Shown piece after piece: positions 48,496 to 58,981 of a stretch of 64,000 bases of DNA. The translations under genes were made by a program, and so were the position numbers. The notes under the pieces were generated by a model. That model saw only the letters and a list, made by a program, of their open reading frames with translations. It was not told the DNA's origin and ran no database searches. The stretch's first letter is position 1. Each line of letters starts with the position of its first letter. The stretch is taken from contig NZ_SDWT01000001.1 in assembly GCF_004137255.1 (NCBI RefSeq), positions 1,736,001 to 1,800,000 on the forward strand, read 5' to 3'. Origin of the DNA: Nocardioides oleivorans (lineage in GTDB: Bacteria > Actinomycetota > Actinomycetes > Propionibacteriales > Nocardioidaceae).

Positions 48496-48981
48496 TCAGG
48501 TGGCCGCGGCCGTGGCGACGCCGGTGCCGGAGTCGTGGTCCACGAAGCCCTGGGCCAGCCACAGCACGAAGAGCACGAGGCCCGGGTCGACCGGCTCGTC
48601 GCCCAGCGTCACGTCGGCCGGCTTGTCGCCCCAGCCCCGCGCCTGCACCTCGAGCAGCCTCGTCCTCCCGTCGCGCAGGACGTAACGACTGATCAGCACG
48701 GTGCCGGACTCGAGCCGGAGCTTGCGGCCGCGCCAGACGACCTCTCCGCCGTGGCCCAGGAGCGTCTGCTCGGAGAACTCCCCGACCACGTCACCGCCCG
48801 CGGCGACCGCCTCGGCCTGGCCGCTGAGCGAGACGCGCGACTGAGCGGTGAGCGGCTCGTCGCCGTCCGGGAGGAGCAGCGTGGTCCGCGAGAAGAGTCC
48901 GACCCGGCGCAGCGAGCCCACGCCCTCGATGTCGTACCTGCGACGGTCGTCCGCCGACCGCACCAGCACCAGATCTCGCAT
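48496..48981 (-). CDS. Hypothetical 161-residue protein, LURP-one/scramblase-like
   Basis: This small protein is mostly beta strands: [60 protein letters not shown] hydrophobic helix lies near the C-terminus ([18 protein letters not shown]). The strand pattern plus C-terminal helix recalls the Tubby/LURP-one/scramblase fold, but this is a weak resemblance. It sits on the opposite strand between hutH and hutU, 53 bases from the hutU start. Confidence 0.6.
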   Translation of the reverse strand: MRDLVLVRSADDRRRYDIEGVGSLRRVGLFSRTTLLLPDGDEPLTAQSRVSLSGQAEAVAAGGDVVGEFSEQTLLGHGGEVVWRGRKLRLESGTVLISRYVLRDGRTRLLEVQARGWGDKPADVTLGDEPVDPGLVLFVLWLAQGFVDHDSGTGVATAAAT

Positions 48982-49034
48982 GTCCAGAACCTAGACCCCC
49001 GACCCACCTTCCGACAGTGCCCGAGGAGCCCCCG

Positions 49035-50741
<1,707 letters not shown>

Positions 50742-50918
50742 GGGTCTCGGGACGGCACTGGCCGGTCCCAGTGGCAGGGTGCGGCACGTGGACGACGACT
50801 CGGCCGCTGGGGCCCGTTGAGGCGTCGACGGCCCGCGACACGCCGTACGTCGTCAGCGACCCGCCGCGCCCTGGTGGCCGGCAGGCTCTCGGCAACGGCC
50901 CTGACGGTCGCCCTCGAC

Positions 50919-52184
50919 TCAGGCGGAGACCACCGCGAGCACCTTGCGGGTCAGCATCGCGACGATCCCGTCGAAGTCACCGGTGCCCGGCTCGATCGAC
51001 CGCGTGAGCCCGTCGAAGGTCACCGTCTGGAACACGAGGTCGGCGAGCGGCGCCAGCTCGACCGCACGCTCGAAGTCGGCGGCCGGGAACGCCTCGCGCC
51101 ACGGCGCCAGCACGGTGCGTACATGCTGTTCGGCCGGTGTGCCGTCCGCCTCCGCGAGCCAGTGGGCGAGGTGGGTGCCGTCGAGGAACGGGTGGGTGGT
51201 GCACCCGTCGCTCCAGTCGAAGATCCGCAGGTGCTGGCCGTCGTGGGCCACGTTGCCCGAGTGGAGGTCGCCGTGGGCGAGGGTGTCGGGGAAGCCGCAG
51301 GCCCAGAGCTCTCGGAGCCGCGACTCGACCACGGGGATCGCCGAGGCGAGCTGGCCGCGCTCGTCGTCGGTCAGCTCGTCGAGCTCCGTATTGGTCGCCA
51401 GGGCCTCGCGCCACGCGGACAGTGTCGGCTCCAACCCGCGGTCGGGAGCGCCGGCGCTGCGGAGCTCGCCGAGCCAGCGGGTCGAGTCCAGCTGGGCGGC
51501 TGCCCACAGCGGGGAGAGGGCCTCAGCGGCGTCCGGCGACGCGCCGTCTTCCGAGACTCCCGGGAGCGGCTCGGTGAGCAGCCAGGATCGCTCCCGGTCG
51601 ACGGCGATCACCTGCGGGACCAGGCCCGGCAGGTGTGTCGCGACGGTCGCGACGATGGCCGCCTCCGCGCCGAAGTGGTCGCAGCTGGCCTTGAACCAGG
51701 CGGACCCGCGGTCGGTCGGGATCGTGTGGACCGCGGAGATGCTCCACACGCGGTGGGTTCGGAGACGACCGGTCCGGGTCCGGTCGGTCGCCGACAGCGC
51801 CTCGTCGACCCAGGTCTCGACCGCCTCGTGCCAGCCCGGTCGGTACCAGGCCGGACGGCGCTCCGGCGGTGTGCCCCAGTGCTGGCCGGCCGCCGTCGCG
51901 ACGCGTGCGTGCAGCTCGTCGGGCAGGGCGTCCACGCGGATCCAGCGCCCGTCGGTCGGCGTACCCCCGCGGGAGCCCACGACGTGCAGGCGCGAGCCCT
52001 CGTCGAGCGTGACCACCGGAGCGAGGTGGACCGCGTCGGTGAGCAGGCTGCTGGCGGTGGCGGTGGGGGTCGGTCCGCCCGCCTCAGGGTCGTGCACGAA
52101 GTGCGGCAGCTCGCCATCAGGTCCGACCCACAGCCGCTCACCGTCCGTCAGCGCGACGTGGACGGTGCGCGGCGGCCGGGCCAT
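50919..52184 (-). CDS. Aminoglycoside-phosphotransferase-family kinase with extra N-terminal domain
   Basis: This 421-residue protein has a C-terminal APH/choline-kinase domain (about 140-400) with the catalytic HGDLHSGNV and metal-binding IFDWSDG. The ATP-binding part includes WFKASCDHFGAEAAIVATVA. The N-terminal 95 residues form a separate domain (VHVALTDGERLWVGPDGELP, VHLAPVVTLDEGSRLHVVGS) without a recognised family. The substrate may be a sugar, an antibiotic or a protein; nothing in the context decides. ATG at 52184 is the start that fits the open N-terminal domain. Confidence 0.82.
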   Translation of the reverse strand: MARPPRTVHVALTDGERLWVGPDGELPHFVHDPEAGGPTPTATASSLLTDAVHLAPVVTLDEGSRLHVVGSRGGTPTDGRWIRVDALPDELHARVATAAGQHWGTPPERRPAWYRPGWHEAVETWVDEALSATDRTRTGRLRTHRVWSISAVHTIPTDRGSAWFKASCDHFGAEAAIVATVATHLPGLVPQVIAVDRERSWLLTEPLPGVSEDGASPDAAEALSPLWAAAQLDSTRWLGELRSAGAPDRGLEPTLSAWREALATNTELDELTDDERGQLASAIPVVESRLRELWACGFPDTLAHGDLHSGNVAHDGQHLRIFDWSDGCTTHPFLDGTHLAHWLAEADGTPAEQHVRTVLAPWREAFPAADFERAVELAPLADLVFQTVTFDGLTRSIEPGTGDFDGIVAMLTRKVLAVVSA

Positions 52185-52261
52185 GCCAGCAGCGTGGCAC
52201 ACCGCGGGGGCAAGACTTTCGAACGGCTGACTTTCCCGGCGCCATGGGTGAGGATGCGGGC

Positions 52262-53299
52262 ATGGCAACGGGGGACAAGAAGCCGGCGCGTCAGCGCGCC
52301 GTGCTGACCGACATCAGCTCGCGCGCGTGGGAGCACCCCGCCGACCGGGGTGCGCTGGTCGCGCTGCGCAGGCTCAAGGGCTTCGACGTGCTGCTCAAGA
52401 CCATGTCGGGAGTGTTCCGCGAGCGGGCGTGGCGGCTCACGCTGCTCGGCTCGGCGGTGCGCGTCGACGAGCGGCAGTTCGCCCGTCTGCACCGGCTGCT
52501 CGCCGAGGTGGGTCGGAGCCTCGACTGCACCACCCTGCCGGAGCTGTACGTCCAGGCCGACCCGACGCTGACCGCCCAGACGATCGGGATGGACAAGCCG
52601 ATCATCGTGCTGTCGTCGGGCCTGGTGCACCACCTCGACGACGACGAGCTGCGCTTCGTCATCGGGCACGAGCTCGGCCACGCCATCAGCGGCCACGCGG
52701 TCTACCGCACGCTACTGCTGCGCCTGCTCGGCCTCGGCGGACTGCTCAACGCCATCCCGGGCGGCGCCATCGGCATCCGGATGGTCACCGTCGGCCTGCT
52801 CGAGTGGTCGCGCAAGGCCGAGCTGTCGGCCGACCGTGCCGGCCTGCTCGCCAGCCAGGACCCGACCGCGGCGCTGCGCACGCACATGAAGCTGGCCAGC
52901 GGCGGCGAGCTCGAGGAGCTCGACGTCACCTCCTTCCTCCAGCAGGGAGCGGAGTACGACGAGGGCGGCGACGTCCGCGAGTCGCTCATCAAGCTGTCGC
53001 TGCTCCAGCAGCAGACCCACCCGTTCGCCGTCGTGCGCGCCACCGAGCTGCGTCGCTGGATCGACACCGGCGCCTACACCGCCATCCTCGGCGGCGACTA
53101 CCCGCGCCGCGCCGACGACGACACCGCCTCGGTCAGCGCGGCCGCGCAGGAGGCGGCCGCCAGCTACTCCGACGCCTTCGAGCGCACGCAGGACACCCTC
53201 GGCAGGCTCGTCCACGACCTGGCCGGCTGGATGGGTCAGGCGAGCGGCTGGCTCAACGACCGGTTCCGCCGTGGCAGCGGCGACGGCGACGTCGCCTGA
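52262..53299 (+). CDS. M48-family zinc metallopeptidase (HtpX-like)
   Basis: This 345-residue peptidase has the zinc site HELGH (136-140, FVIGHELGHAISGH) and a third ligand Glu187 in KAELSADRAG. The conserved N-terminal segment LPELYVQADPTLTAQTIG precedes it. Hydrophobic helices at about 147-178 may anchor it in or on the membrane. The C-terminal 60 residues are helical and Ala/Asp-rich. ATG 52262 is preferred over 52244. The family degrades damaged membrane proteins; here the gene stands alone, convergent with the MFS gene. Confidence 0.9.
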   Translation: MATGDKKPARQRAVLTDISSRAWEHPADRGALVALRRLKGFDVLLKTMSGVFRERAWRLTLLGSAVRVDERQFARLHRLLAEVGRSLDCTTLPELYVQADPTLTAQTIGMDKPIIVLSSGLVHHLDDDELRFVIGHELGHAISGHAVYRTLLLRLLGLGGLLNAIPGGAIGIRMVTVGLLEWSRKAELSADRAGLLASQDPTAALRTHMKLASGGELEELDVTSFLQQGAEYDEGGDVRESLIKLSLLQQQTHPFAVVRATELRRWIDTGAYTAILGGDYPRRADDDTASVSAAAQEAAASYSDAFERTQDTLGRLVHDLAGWMGQASGWLNDRFRRGSGDGDVA

Positions 53300-53302
53300 T
53301 CG

Positions 53303-54622
53303 TCAGGTCGTCCCGGGCTGCCCCTGGGGCGCCCGCTCACCCGTGGCCGGGTCTGCGGTGAGGACCGGCTCGTCCGGCACACCGTTGACCGAGGGCGGGA
53401 TCAGCCGCTCGACCACCAGCGCGAGCACCGCGATCACGGCGCAGCCCGCGACCAGCAACGCGACGTAGGCGGTGCTCCACCCCCGGTCGAGGACGAAGCC
53501 GGCGAACAGCGGACCGCCGATCGCGCCGGCCTGGAAGGCGCCGGCGTTGACCGCGTTGTAGCGGCCGCGCAGGTGGTCGGGCGCCATGTCGTTGGTGATC
53601 GCGGGGATGGTCGGCTGCATCATCGTCTCGCCCAGCGCGAAGAGCGCCATGAACGTCAGCACCCCGATCGAGGCCGCTGCACCCGGGACCAGGCCCGTGG
53701 CACCGAGCGTCGTCCACGACAGCGCCCAGAGGACGCACATCACGAGCATGACGCGCGTACGACGGCGCCCGGCGATGCGGCGCAGCACCAGGAACTGCAG
53801 CAGCACGATGACGGCCGTGTTGATCGCGAAGGAGAAGCCGATCACGCCGGTCGACACGCCACCCACCGTCCGCGCGAAGGCGGGGAACCCGGCTTCGAGC
53901 TGGGCGTAGCCGACGAAGACCGCCATGAAGGTCAGGCCGGTCATCCCGATCACCGCCGGGTTGCGCAGGATCGCGAGGTAGGAGCCGCTGCCGACCTCGG
54001 CATCGTCAGGCGTCTCGTGCCGGCTGGTGACGTGGCGCAGCGGCCCGAGGAGGAGGCCGATCGGCACGAGCATGCTGGCGGCGTCGGCGAGGAAGATGAC
54101 GGTGAACGTGTGCGGCTGCGACACGTCGGCGTAGATGCCGCCGATGATGCCGCCGACCCCGATGCCGAGGTTGACCAGGGCGAAGTTGATGCCGAAGTAC
54201 TGCTGGCGCATCTCGCCGGTGGTGACCGCGGCGATGAGCGAGTTGAACGCCGGCCACGACATCCCGAAGTTGATGCCGAGGAAGGCCATCGCGAGGGCGG
54301 CGAGGACGGGTGTCGTCGCGAAGGCGAGGATCGCGCAGCCGACCAGCTGGCAGGTGGTCGCCAGCAGCAGGACCGCCCGGGCGCCGACGCGGTCGGTGAG
54401 CGCACCGCCGGGACCGGTCACCAGGAGGGCGACGACCGCGATGAACGCCATGAGGGCGCCCGCGAGGTCGAGGGAGAAGCCGCGCACCTCGTGGAGGTAG
54501 ATGACGGTGAAGGGCAGCGTCAGCCCGCGCCCGAGCGTCTGGACGGCCACGGTGGAGAGCAGCCAGCGACCCTCGCGCGACAGCTGGGTCCAGAACTGGC
54601 GCAGGGTCACCGAGGAGCTCAC
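53303..54622 (-). CDS. Major facilitator superfamily transporter
   Basis: This 439-residue transporter has 12 predicted helices. The MFS loop-2/3 motif lies about residue 66 (GPGGALTDRVGARAVLL), and further MFS-type segments are GINFGMSWPAFNSLIAAV and NDMAPDHLRGRYNAVNAGAF. It looks like a drug-efflux-type (DHA1) member. GTG at 54622 begins the conserved N-terminus; the frame stays open far upstream only because of GC bias. It is divergent from the membrane GDPD gene over about 57 bases. The substrate is unknown. Confidence 0.87.
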   Translation of the reverse strand: MSSSVTLRQFWTQLSREGRWLLSTVAVQTLGRGLTLPFTVIYLHEVRGFSLDLAGALMAFIAVVALLVTGPGGALTDRVGARAVLLLATTCQLVGCAILAFATTPVLAALAMAFLGINFGMSWPAFNSLIAAVTTGEMRQQYFGINFALVNLGIGVGGIIGGIYADVSQPHTFTVIFLADAASMLVPIGLLLGPLRHVTSRHETPDDAEVGSGSYLAILRNPAVIGMTGLTFMAVFVGYAQLEAGFPAFARTVGGVSTGVIGFSFAINTAVIVLLQFLVLRRIAGRRRTRVMLVMCVLWALSWTTLGATGLVPGAAASIGVLTFMALFALGETMMQPTIPAITNDMAPDHLRGRYNAVNAGAFQAGAIGGPLFAGFVLDRGWSTAYVALLVAGCAVIAVLALVVERLIPPSVNGVPDEPVLTADPATGERAPQGQPGTT

Positions 54623-54679
54623 CCGATGATCATGCCGGTGACCTCCGACAGCTGGCACGCGGGTTCCGGACCCATACTG

Positions 54680-56482
54680 GTGCGCGTGGAACCGCTGATC
54701 GGCGTACCCCCGGCACGGGTGGCGACGCGCGTGCTCCGGCGACACCTCGTCGGCTACCTCTCGATCGTCGCGCTCGTGCACGCCTTCGTCCTCGGGGTGG
54801 CCATGCCCCTCCTGGGTCGTCTCTTCGACCTCGCGCTCGACACCGTCGACGAGGGTGCGGTCAACATGGACTCGATCAGCTCGGTGCTGCTGAGCCCGCT
54901 GACCGTCCTGGTGCTGGTGGTCTTCTCCGCCGTGGCCATCGCGCTGGTCTTCCTGGAGCTGGCCGTGCTGACGCTGGCCGCCCAGCGGCACCTCGAGGGC
55001 GACAGCATCCAGCTGCGTGGCTTCGTCGACGACCTGCTGCACATGGTCCGCAAGCTCGACGTGACGTCGGTGCTCCTCTTCGCGCTCTACGCGGTCTTCC
55101 TCCTCCCGCTCGCCAACATCGGCATCACCAGCGGACTCACCACGCACGTCGCGGTGCCGGCCTTCATCGGCGGCGAGCTCACCAAGACCACCGGCGGCGC
55201 GATCACGTGGTGGCTGCTCAACGCCGTGATCGTCTACCTGGCGCTGCGGCTGGTCCTCACCCTGGCGATCTTCCTCGGCTCCGAACGCAGGCTGCCCGGC
55301 GCGATGCGGGACAGCTTCCGTGCCACCGGCTGGGTGCCGTGGCGACCCGCGGTCGTGCTCGCCGGGGCGGCCGCGGTGCTGGTGGTCGTGCTCGCCCTCG
55401 TCTCCGGGCTGGCGCTGGTGGTGACGGCGCTGGCCGCCTCGGTCGGTGGCAGCGAGAGTGTCTGGTGGCCGGGCTTCTCGCTCGCGCTCGTCGACCTCGC
55501 CCGCTTCGTCGCGCTCGGCATCGCGGCGGCCTGGGTGACCCTCTGGCTGGTGTCCTGGGAGCGTGACCTCACCGACGAGCCCGACGTACGGCCTCGGCGG
55601 ATGCGACCGCGCAACCGGCGGCTGGTCACGGCGGCGGCCGGGCTGGTCGCTGCGGTCGCGCTCGGGATCGGGACGCTTGCCCACGCTGCGGACCTGCGGG
55701 TCGTGCGTGACCCGTCCTCAACCGTCGTGGTGGGGCACCGCGGCTACACCGCCGAGGCCGTCGAGAACACGATCCCGGCGCTGGAGGCGGCCGCCGAGGC
55801 GGGCGCCGACGTGGTCGAGATGGACGTGCTGGAGACCAGGGACCAGCAGCTCGTGGTCATGCACGACGTGAACCTCGGGCGGCTGGCGGGCAAGGACGTC
55901 GACGTGTGGGAGGAGGACCTCGCGGACCTCGTCGGCACGCCGCTGCGGGTCGGACGTCTCGAGGCGACGCTGCCGTCCTTCGAGGAGTACGCCGCCCGCG
56001 CGGAGGAGCTCGGCGTCCGCCTCCTGGTGGAGCTGAAGCCGCACGGCCACGAGGCCCCCGGCTTCGCCGAGCGGGTGGCCGCCGACCTCGCGGCGCTCGA
56101 CGTCCCCGACGACTGGCTGGTGCAGTCGCTCGACCGGGACCTGGTCGAGCAGGTCGGCGAGCTGGTGCCCCAGGACGTGGGCTACGTCGTGCCGTTCAAC
56201 ATCGGCGCGCTGCCGGCCACGAGCGCCGACTTCGTCGTGGTCGAGGACTGGTCCTTCTCCGACCGGATCCGCCGTGAGGGTCGGGACGCCGGCAAGGACG
56301 TCTGGGTGTGGACGGTCAACGACTCCGGGCTGCTGCGGTCCTACATCCGCCGCGGCGTCGACGGGATCATCACCGACCGGGTCGGCTCGGCCGTCGCCGA
56401 CCGCGAGCTCGGCGCGATGGTCGAGAGCCCGGTGGGCCAGTTCCTCGACGGCGCGCTGCGGATCCTCGGCCCCCGCTCCTGA
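54680..56482 (+). CDS. Glycerophosphodiester phosphodiesterase with N-terminal membrane domain
   Basis: This 600-residue protein joins a multi-helix membrane domain of the GPDPase_memb type (about 1-340, six or more helices, linker WERDLTDEPDVRPRRMRPRN) to a C-terminal GDPD barrel (about 345-585). The barrel shows VVVGHRGYTAEAVENTIPAL, VVEMDVLETRDQQLVVMHD, LLVELKPHGHE and WVWTVNDSG. It hydrolyses glycerophosphodiesters to glycerol-3-phosphate, probably outside the membrane. GTG 54680 follows CATACT closely, so the message may be leaderless; ATG 54626 and 54632 are alternatives. A terminator follows. Confidence 0.88.
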   Translation: MRVEPLIGVPPARVATRVLRRHLVGYLSIVALVHAFVLGVAMPLLGRLFDLALDTVDEGAVNMDSISSVLLSPLTVLVLVVFSAVAIALVFLELAVLTLAAQRHLEGDSIQLRGFVDDLLHMVRKLDVTSVLLFALYAVFLLPLANIGITSGLTTHVAVPAFIGGELTKTTGGAITWWLLNAVIVYLALRLVLTLAIFLGSERRLPGAMRDSFRATGWVPWRPAVVLAGAAAVLVVVLALVSGLALVVTALAASVGGSESVWWPGFSLALVDLARFVALGIAAAWVTLWLVSWERDLTDEPDVRPRRMRPRNRRLVTAAAGLVAAVALGIGTLAHAADLRVVRDPSSTVVVGHRGYTAEAVENTIPALEAAAEAGADVVEMDVLETRDQQLVVMHDVNLGRLAGKDVDVWEEDLADLVGTPLRVGRLEATLPSFEEYAARAEELGVRLLVELKPHGHEAPGFAERVAADLAALDVPDDWLVQSLDRDLVEQVGELVPQDVGYVVPFNIGALPATSADFVVVEDWSFSDRIRREGRDAGKDVWVWTVNDSGLLRSYIRRGVDGIITDRVGSAVADRELGAMVESPVGQFLDGALRILGPRS

Positions 56483-56499
56483 GGTCCTCCGGACGCACG

Positions 56500-56530
56500 C
56501 AGGCCCCGGACACCAGGTGTCCGGGGCCTG
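56500..56530. terminator. Bidirectional terminator hairpin
   Basis: CAGGCCCCGGACACC (56500-56514) is followed after one base by its exact reverse complement (56516-56530). It lies 18 bases past the GDPD stop and 21 bases from the convergent small membrane protein stop, serving both. Confidence 0.8.
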
Positions 56531-56550
56531 TGAGCGGCTGGGGTGAGCCG

Positions 56551-56697
56551 CTAGAAGACGCGGCGGTTAGTGCCGCCGATCGGGACGAAGTTGAGCACGA
56601 GGCCCACGACGATCAGGATCAGGCCGATCGTGACGAGGATCTTGGCCGATGCGACGAGCAGTCCGATGATCAGAAGGATCAGTCCGAGGACAACCAT
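56551..56697 (-). CDS. 48-residue two-helix membrane protein
   Basis: A short ORF behind an AAAGGAG site at a good distance encodes two hydrophobic helices (VVLGLILLIIGLLVASAKIL and VTIGLILIVVGLVLNFVP) joined by a tight turn, ending GGTNRRVF. This is the pattern of a small DUF6131-type actinobacterial membrane protein. The function is unknown. It is a single gene with its own upstream space of 116 bases. Confidence 0.8.
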   Translation of the reverse strand: MVVLGLILLIIGLLVASAKILVTIGLILIVVGLVLNFVPIGGTNRRVF

Positions 56698-56813
56698 GGT
56701 CTTCACTCCTTTGTTCTGCCGCCCGCGCTGGGCGGCCCGGCCACTCTGCCGATGTCGCGCCGGATTGTGAAGTTCGCTCCATCCCTGAGGGTGGTGTCCG
56801 GAAGTCGGACGTC

Positions 56814-57680
56814 TCAGCCGTCGAGCGCGCCGACCGCCTCGTGGATCGCCAGCGTGCGCCTGGCCGACTCGACGTGGAGGTTCTCCACCATCTTGCCCTG
56901 GTAGGTCACCACACCGGCCCCCTTGCCGTCCTCGAAGGCGGCGATGAGGCCTCGCGCGTCCTCGACCGCCTGCTCGCTCGGGGCGAAGGCGGTGTTGGCC
57001 CCCTCGACCTGGCCGGGGTGGACGAGCGTCTTGCCGTCGAACCCCATCTGGCGGGCCTGCGTGCACTCGGCGAGGAAGCCCTCGGTGTCCTTCACGTCGT
57101 TGTAGACGCCGTCGATCACCGCGATGCCGGCAGCACGGCCGGCGAGCAGGATCGTGTGGAGGCTCGGCAGGATGGGCGCCCGCCCCGGGACGTGCTCGGC
57201 GTACAGCTCCTTGACGAGGTCGTTGGTGCCGACGACCAGCGCCGTGAGCCGCGGCGACGCGGCCGCGATCTCGCGGACGTCGAAGATCGCCCGGGGCGTC
57301 TCGATCATCGCCCACAGCTTCGTGTGCTCGGGGGCGCCGGCCCACTCGAGCGCGGTGGCGAGGCCACGGACCTGGTCGGGGGTGTCGACCTTGGGCACGA
57401 CGATCGCGTCGGGACCGGCGGCGGCCGCGGCGACGAGGTCGGCGGCGTGCCACTCGGTGCCGATGCCGTTGACCCGGATGGCGACCGTGCGCCGGCCGTA
57501 GTCACCGCTGGCGGCCGCCGCGGCGGCGGCCTCACGAGCGGAGGACTTCGCGTCGGGGGCGACGGCGTCCTCGAGGTCGAGGATCAGGGCGTCGCAGGCG
57601 ATCGACTTCGCCTTCTCCAGCGCCCGCTCGTTGGAGCTGGGCATGTAGAGCACCGAGCGGAGGGGGGTGAAGTCACTCAT
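56814..57680 (-). CDS. CitE-like HpcH/HpaI-family lyase, short form
   Basis: This 288-residue TIM-barrel enzyme belongs to the CitE/malyl-CoA lyase family: FTPLRSVLYMPSSNERALEK, the Mg-linked ALILDLEDAVAPD, AIRVNGIGT with the substrate Arg, DAIVVPKVDTP, AMIETPRAIFDVREI and HPGQVEGANTAF. Relatives cleave or hydrolyse malyl-CoA, citramalyl-CoA or related thioesters. ATG 57680 overlaps the stop of the longer paralogue upstream. No CitD or CitF gene accompanies it, so it is not part of a citrate lyase complex. Confidence 0.88.
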   Translation of the reverse strand: MSDFTPLRSVLYMPSSNERALEKAKSIACDALILDLEDAVAPDAKSSAREAAAAAAASGDYGRRTVAIRVNGIGTEWHAADLVAAAAAGPDAIVVPKVDTPDQVRGLATALEWAGAPEHTKLWAMIETPRAIFDVREIAAASPRLTALVVGTNDLVKELYAEHVPGRAPILPSLHTILLAGRAAGIAVIDGVYNDVKDTEGFLAECTQARQMGFDGKTLVHPGQVEGANTAFAPSEQAVEDARGLIAAFEDGKGAGVVTYQGKMVENLHVESARRTLAIHEAVGALDG

Positions 57681-58768
57681 GCGTCGATCCCGTCGTAGAG
57701 CGCCTTGAGGTCCGGGTCGATCGCGGCGAGCTCGTCGGCCAGCCGCACCATCACCTGGCACTGCTTGACCGAGGCGTCGTCCTCCATCTTCCCGTCGATC
57801 ATCACCGCGCCCGTGCCGTCGCCCATCGCGGCGATGACCCGGCGGGCGTGCGCGACGTCCTCGACGCTGGGGGAGAAGACCTGGTGCGCGATCTTGATCT
57901 GGACGGGGTGCAGGCTCCACGCCCCGACGCAGCCGAGGAGGAACGCGTTGCGGAACTGGTCCTCGCACGCGACGGTGTCCTTGATGTCCCCGAACGGCCC
58001 GTAGTAGGGGAAGATCCCGTGCATCGCGCACGCGTCGACCATCCGGGCGATCGTGTAGTGCCACAGGTCCTGCTGGTACGACGTCCGCGGGGCGTCGTAC
58101 TGCTGGACGCCGAGGTCGTCGCGCGGGGGGTCCTGGCGCACGAGGTAGCCGGGGTGCCCGCCACCGACGCGGGTGGTCTTCATCCGGCGGTCGGCGGCGA
58201 GGTCGGCCGGGCCGAGGGAGAGGCCCTGCATGCGAGGGCTGGCCGCGCAGATCTCCTCGATGTTGGCCACCCCGCGCGCGGTCTCGAGGATCGCGTGCAC
58301 CTGCAGCGGCCTGGTGAGGCCGGCCTTCGCCTCGAGCTGGGCGAGCAGCCGGTCGACGTAGTGGATGTCCTCGGCGCCCTGCACCTTCGGCACCATGATC
58401 ACGTCGAGCCTGTCGCCGATCTCGGGGACCAGCGTGGTGAGGTCGTCGAGCGCCCACGGGCTGTCGAGGGAGTTGATCCGGGTCCAGAACTGGGTCGGCC
58501 CGGCGGTGCTGCCCAGGTGGGCGTTGGCCTTGCCGATGTCGACCAGGCCCTGACGCGACTTCTCCTTGTTCTCCGCCTTGACCGCGTCCTCGAGGTTGCC
58601 GAGGAGGACGTCGACGGTCCCGACCATGTCGGGGACCTTGGCCGCCATCTTCTCGTTGCCCGGGTCGAAGAAGTGGATCGCCCGGCTCGGGCGGGCCGGG
58701 ATCTCGCGCAGCGGCGCGGGCGCCCCGACGGCCAGGGGGGCGAAGAAGTCCTTGGCGGGTCGTGTCAT
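57677..58768 (-). CDS. Malyl-CoA lyase-like HpcH/HpaI-family enzyme, long form
   Basis: This 363-residue enzyme shares the fold of the preceding CitE-like protein but has the longer malyl-CoA/methylmalyl-CoA lyase layout. Marks are RAIHFFDPGNEKMAAKVPDM, LLGNLEDAVKAENKEKSRQG, QFWTRINSLDSPW, DVIMVPKVQGAEDI, HAILETARGVANIEEI and SLHPVQIKIAHQVFSP. Stop and start overlap (ATGA) with the short form, so they may be a heteromeric pair or act in sequence. Splitting of C4/C5 hydroxyacyl-CoA esters is the family reaction; the substrate is unproven. Confidence 0.87.
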   Translation of the reverse strand: MTRPAKDFFAPLAVGAPAPLREIPARPSRAIHFFDPGNEKMAAKVPDMVGTVDVLLGNLEDAVKAENKEKSRQGLVDIGKANAHLGSTAGPTQFWTRINSLDSPWALDDLTTLVPEIGDRLDVIMVPKVQGAEDIHYVDRLLAQLEAKAGLTRPLQVHAILETARGVANIEEICAASPRMQGLSLGPADLAADRRMKTTRVGGGHPGYLVRQDPPRDDLGVQQYDAPRTSYQQDLWHYTIARMVDACAMHGIFPYYGPFGDIKDTVACEDQFRNAFLLGCVGAWSLHPVQIKIAHQVFSPSVEDVAHARRVIAAMGDGTGAVMIDGKMEDDASVKQCQVMVRLADELAAIDPDLKALYDGIDA

Positions 58769-58838
58769 GGGCGCAAACTACCGCCGCGTAGCGGACCGCG
58801 GATATGACGCATGTCTCTCGGATCGTGGTCTCGCTCGA

Positions 58839-58892
58839 GTCACCGGATATCCGGGGACTCTCACGCTTGTCGGCCGAGATCTCGGCCGACAA
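58839..58892. repeat. Two-palindrome intergenic repeat, copy 3 (inverted)
   Basis: The same two modules as at 18.1 and 26.1 kb but in opposite order. GTCACCGGATATCCGGGGAC (58839-58858) comes first, then a perfect 26-base palindrome around AGATCT (58867-58892) with TTGTCGGCC/GGCCGACAA arms. The 8-base module spacing is kept. It lies between divergent genes, 90 bases before nuoA. Confidence 0.75.
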
Positions 58893-58981
58893 CCGTGAAA
58901 CCGGGGTGCGAAGCCCCCTCTCGTCCTTTGGTATTTCCTGTACGACTCTGTGTCGTAGGCCCCCGACGACGAGGAGTCACG

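Noticed and set aside
52244..53299. Start of the M48 peptidase at 52244
   Set aside because: The extra residues lie in the divergent promoter region. ATG 52262 is better placed, and family conservation begins well downstream.
53303..55684. Open frame of 793 codons on the minus strand that continues far beyond the MFS gene
   Set aside because: The part beyond 54622 is Arg/Asp/His-rich with no conserved sequence and lies opposite the membrane GDPD gene. It is a GC-bias shadow.
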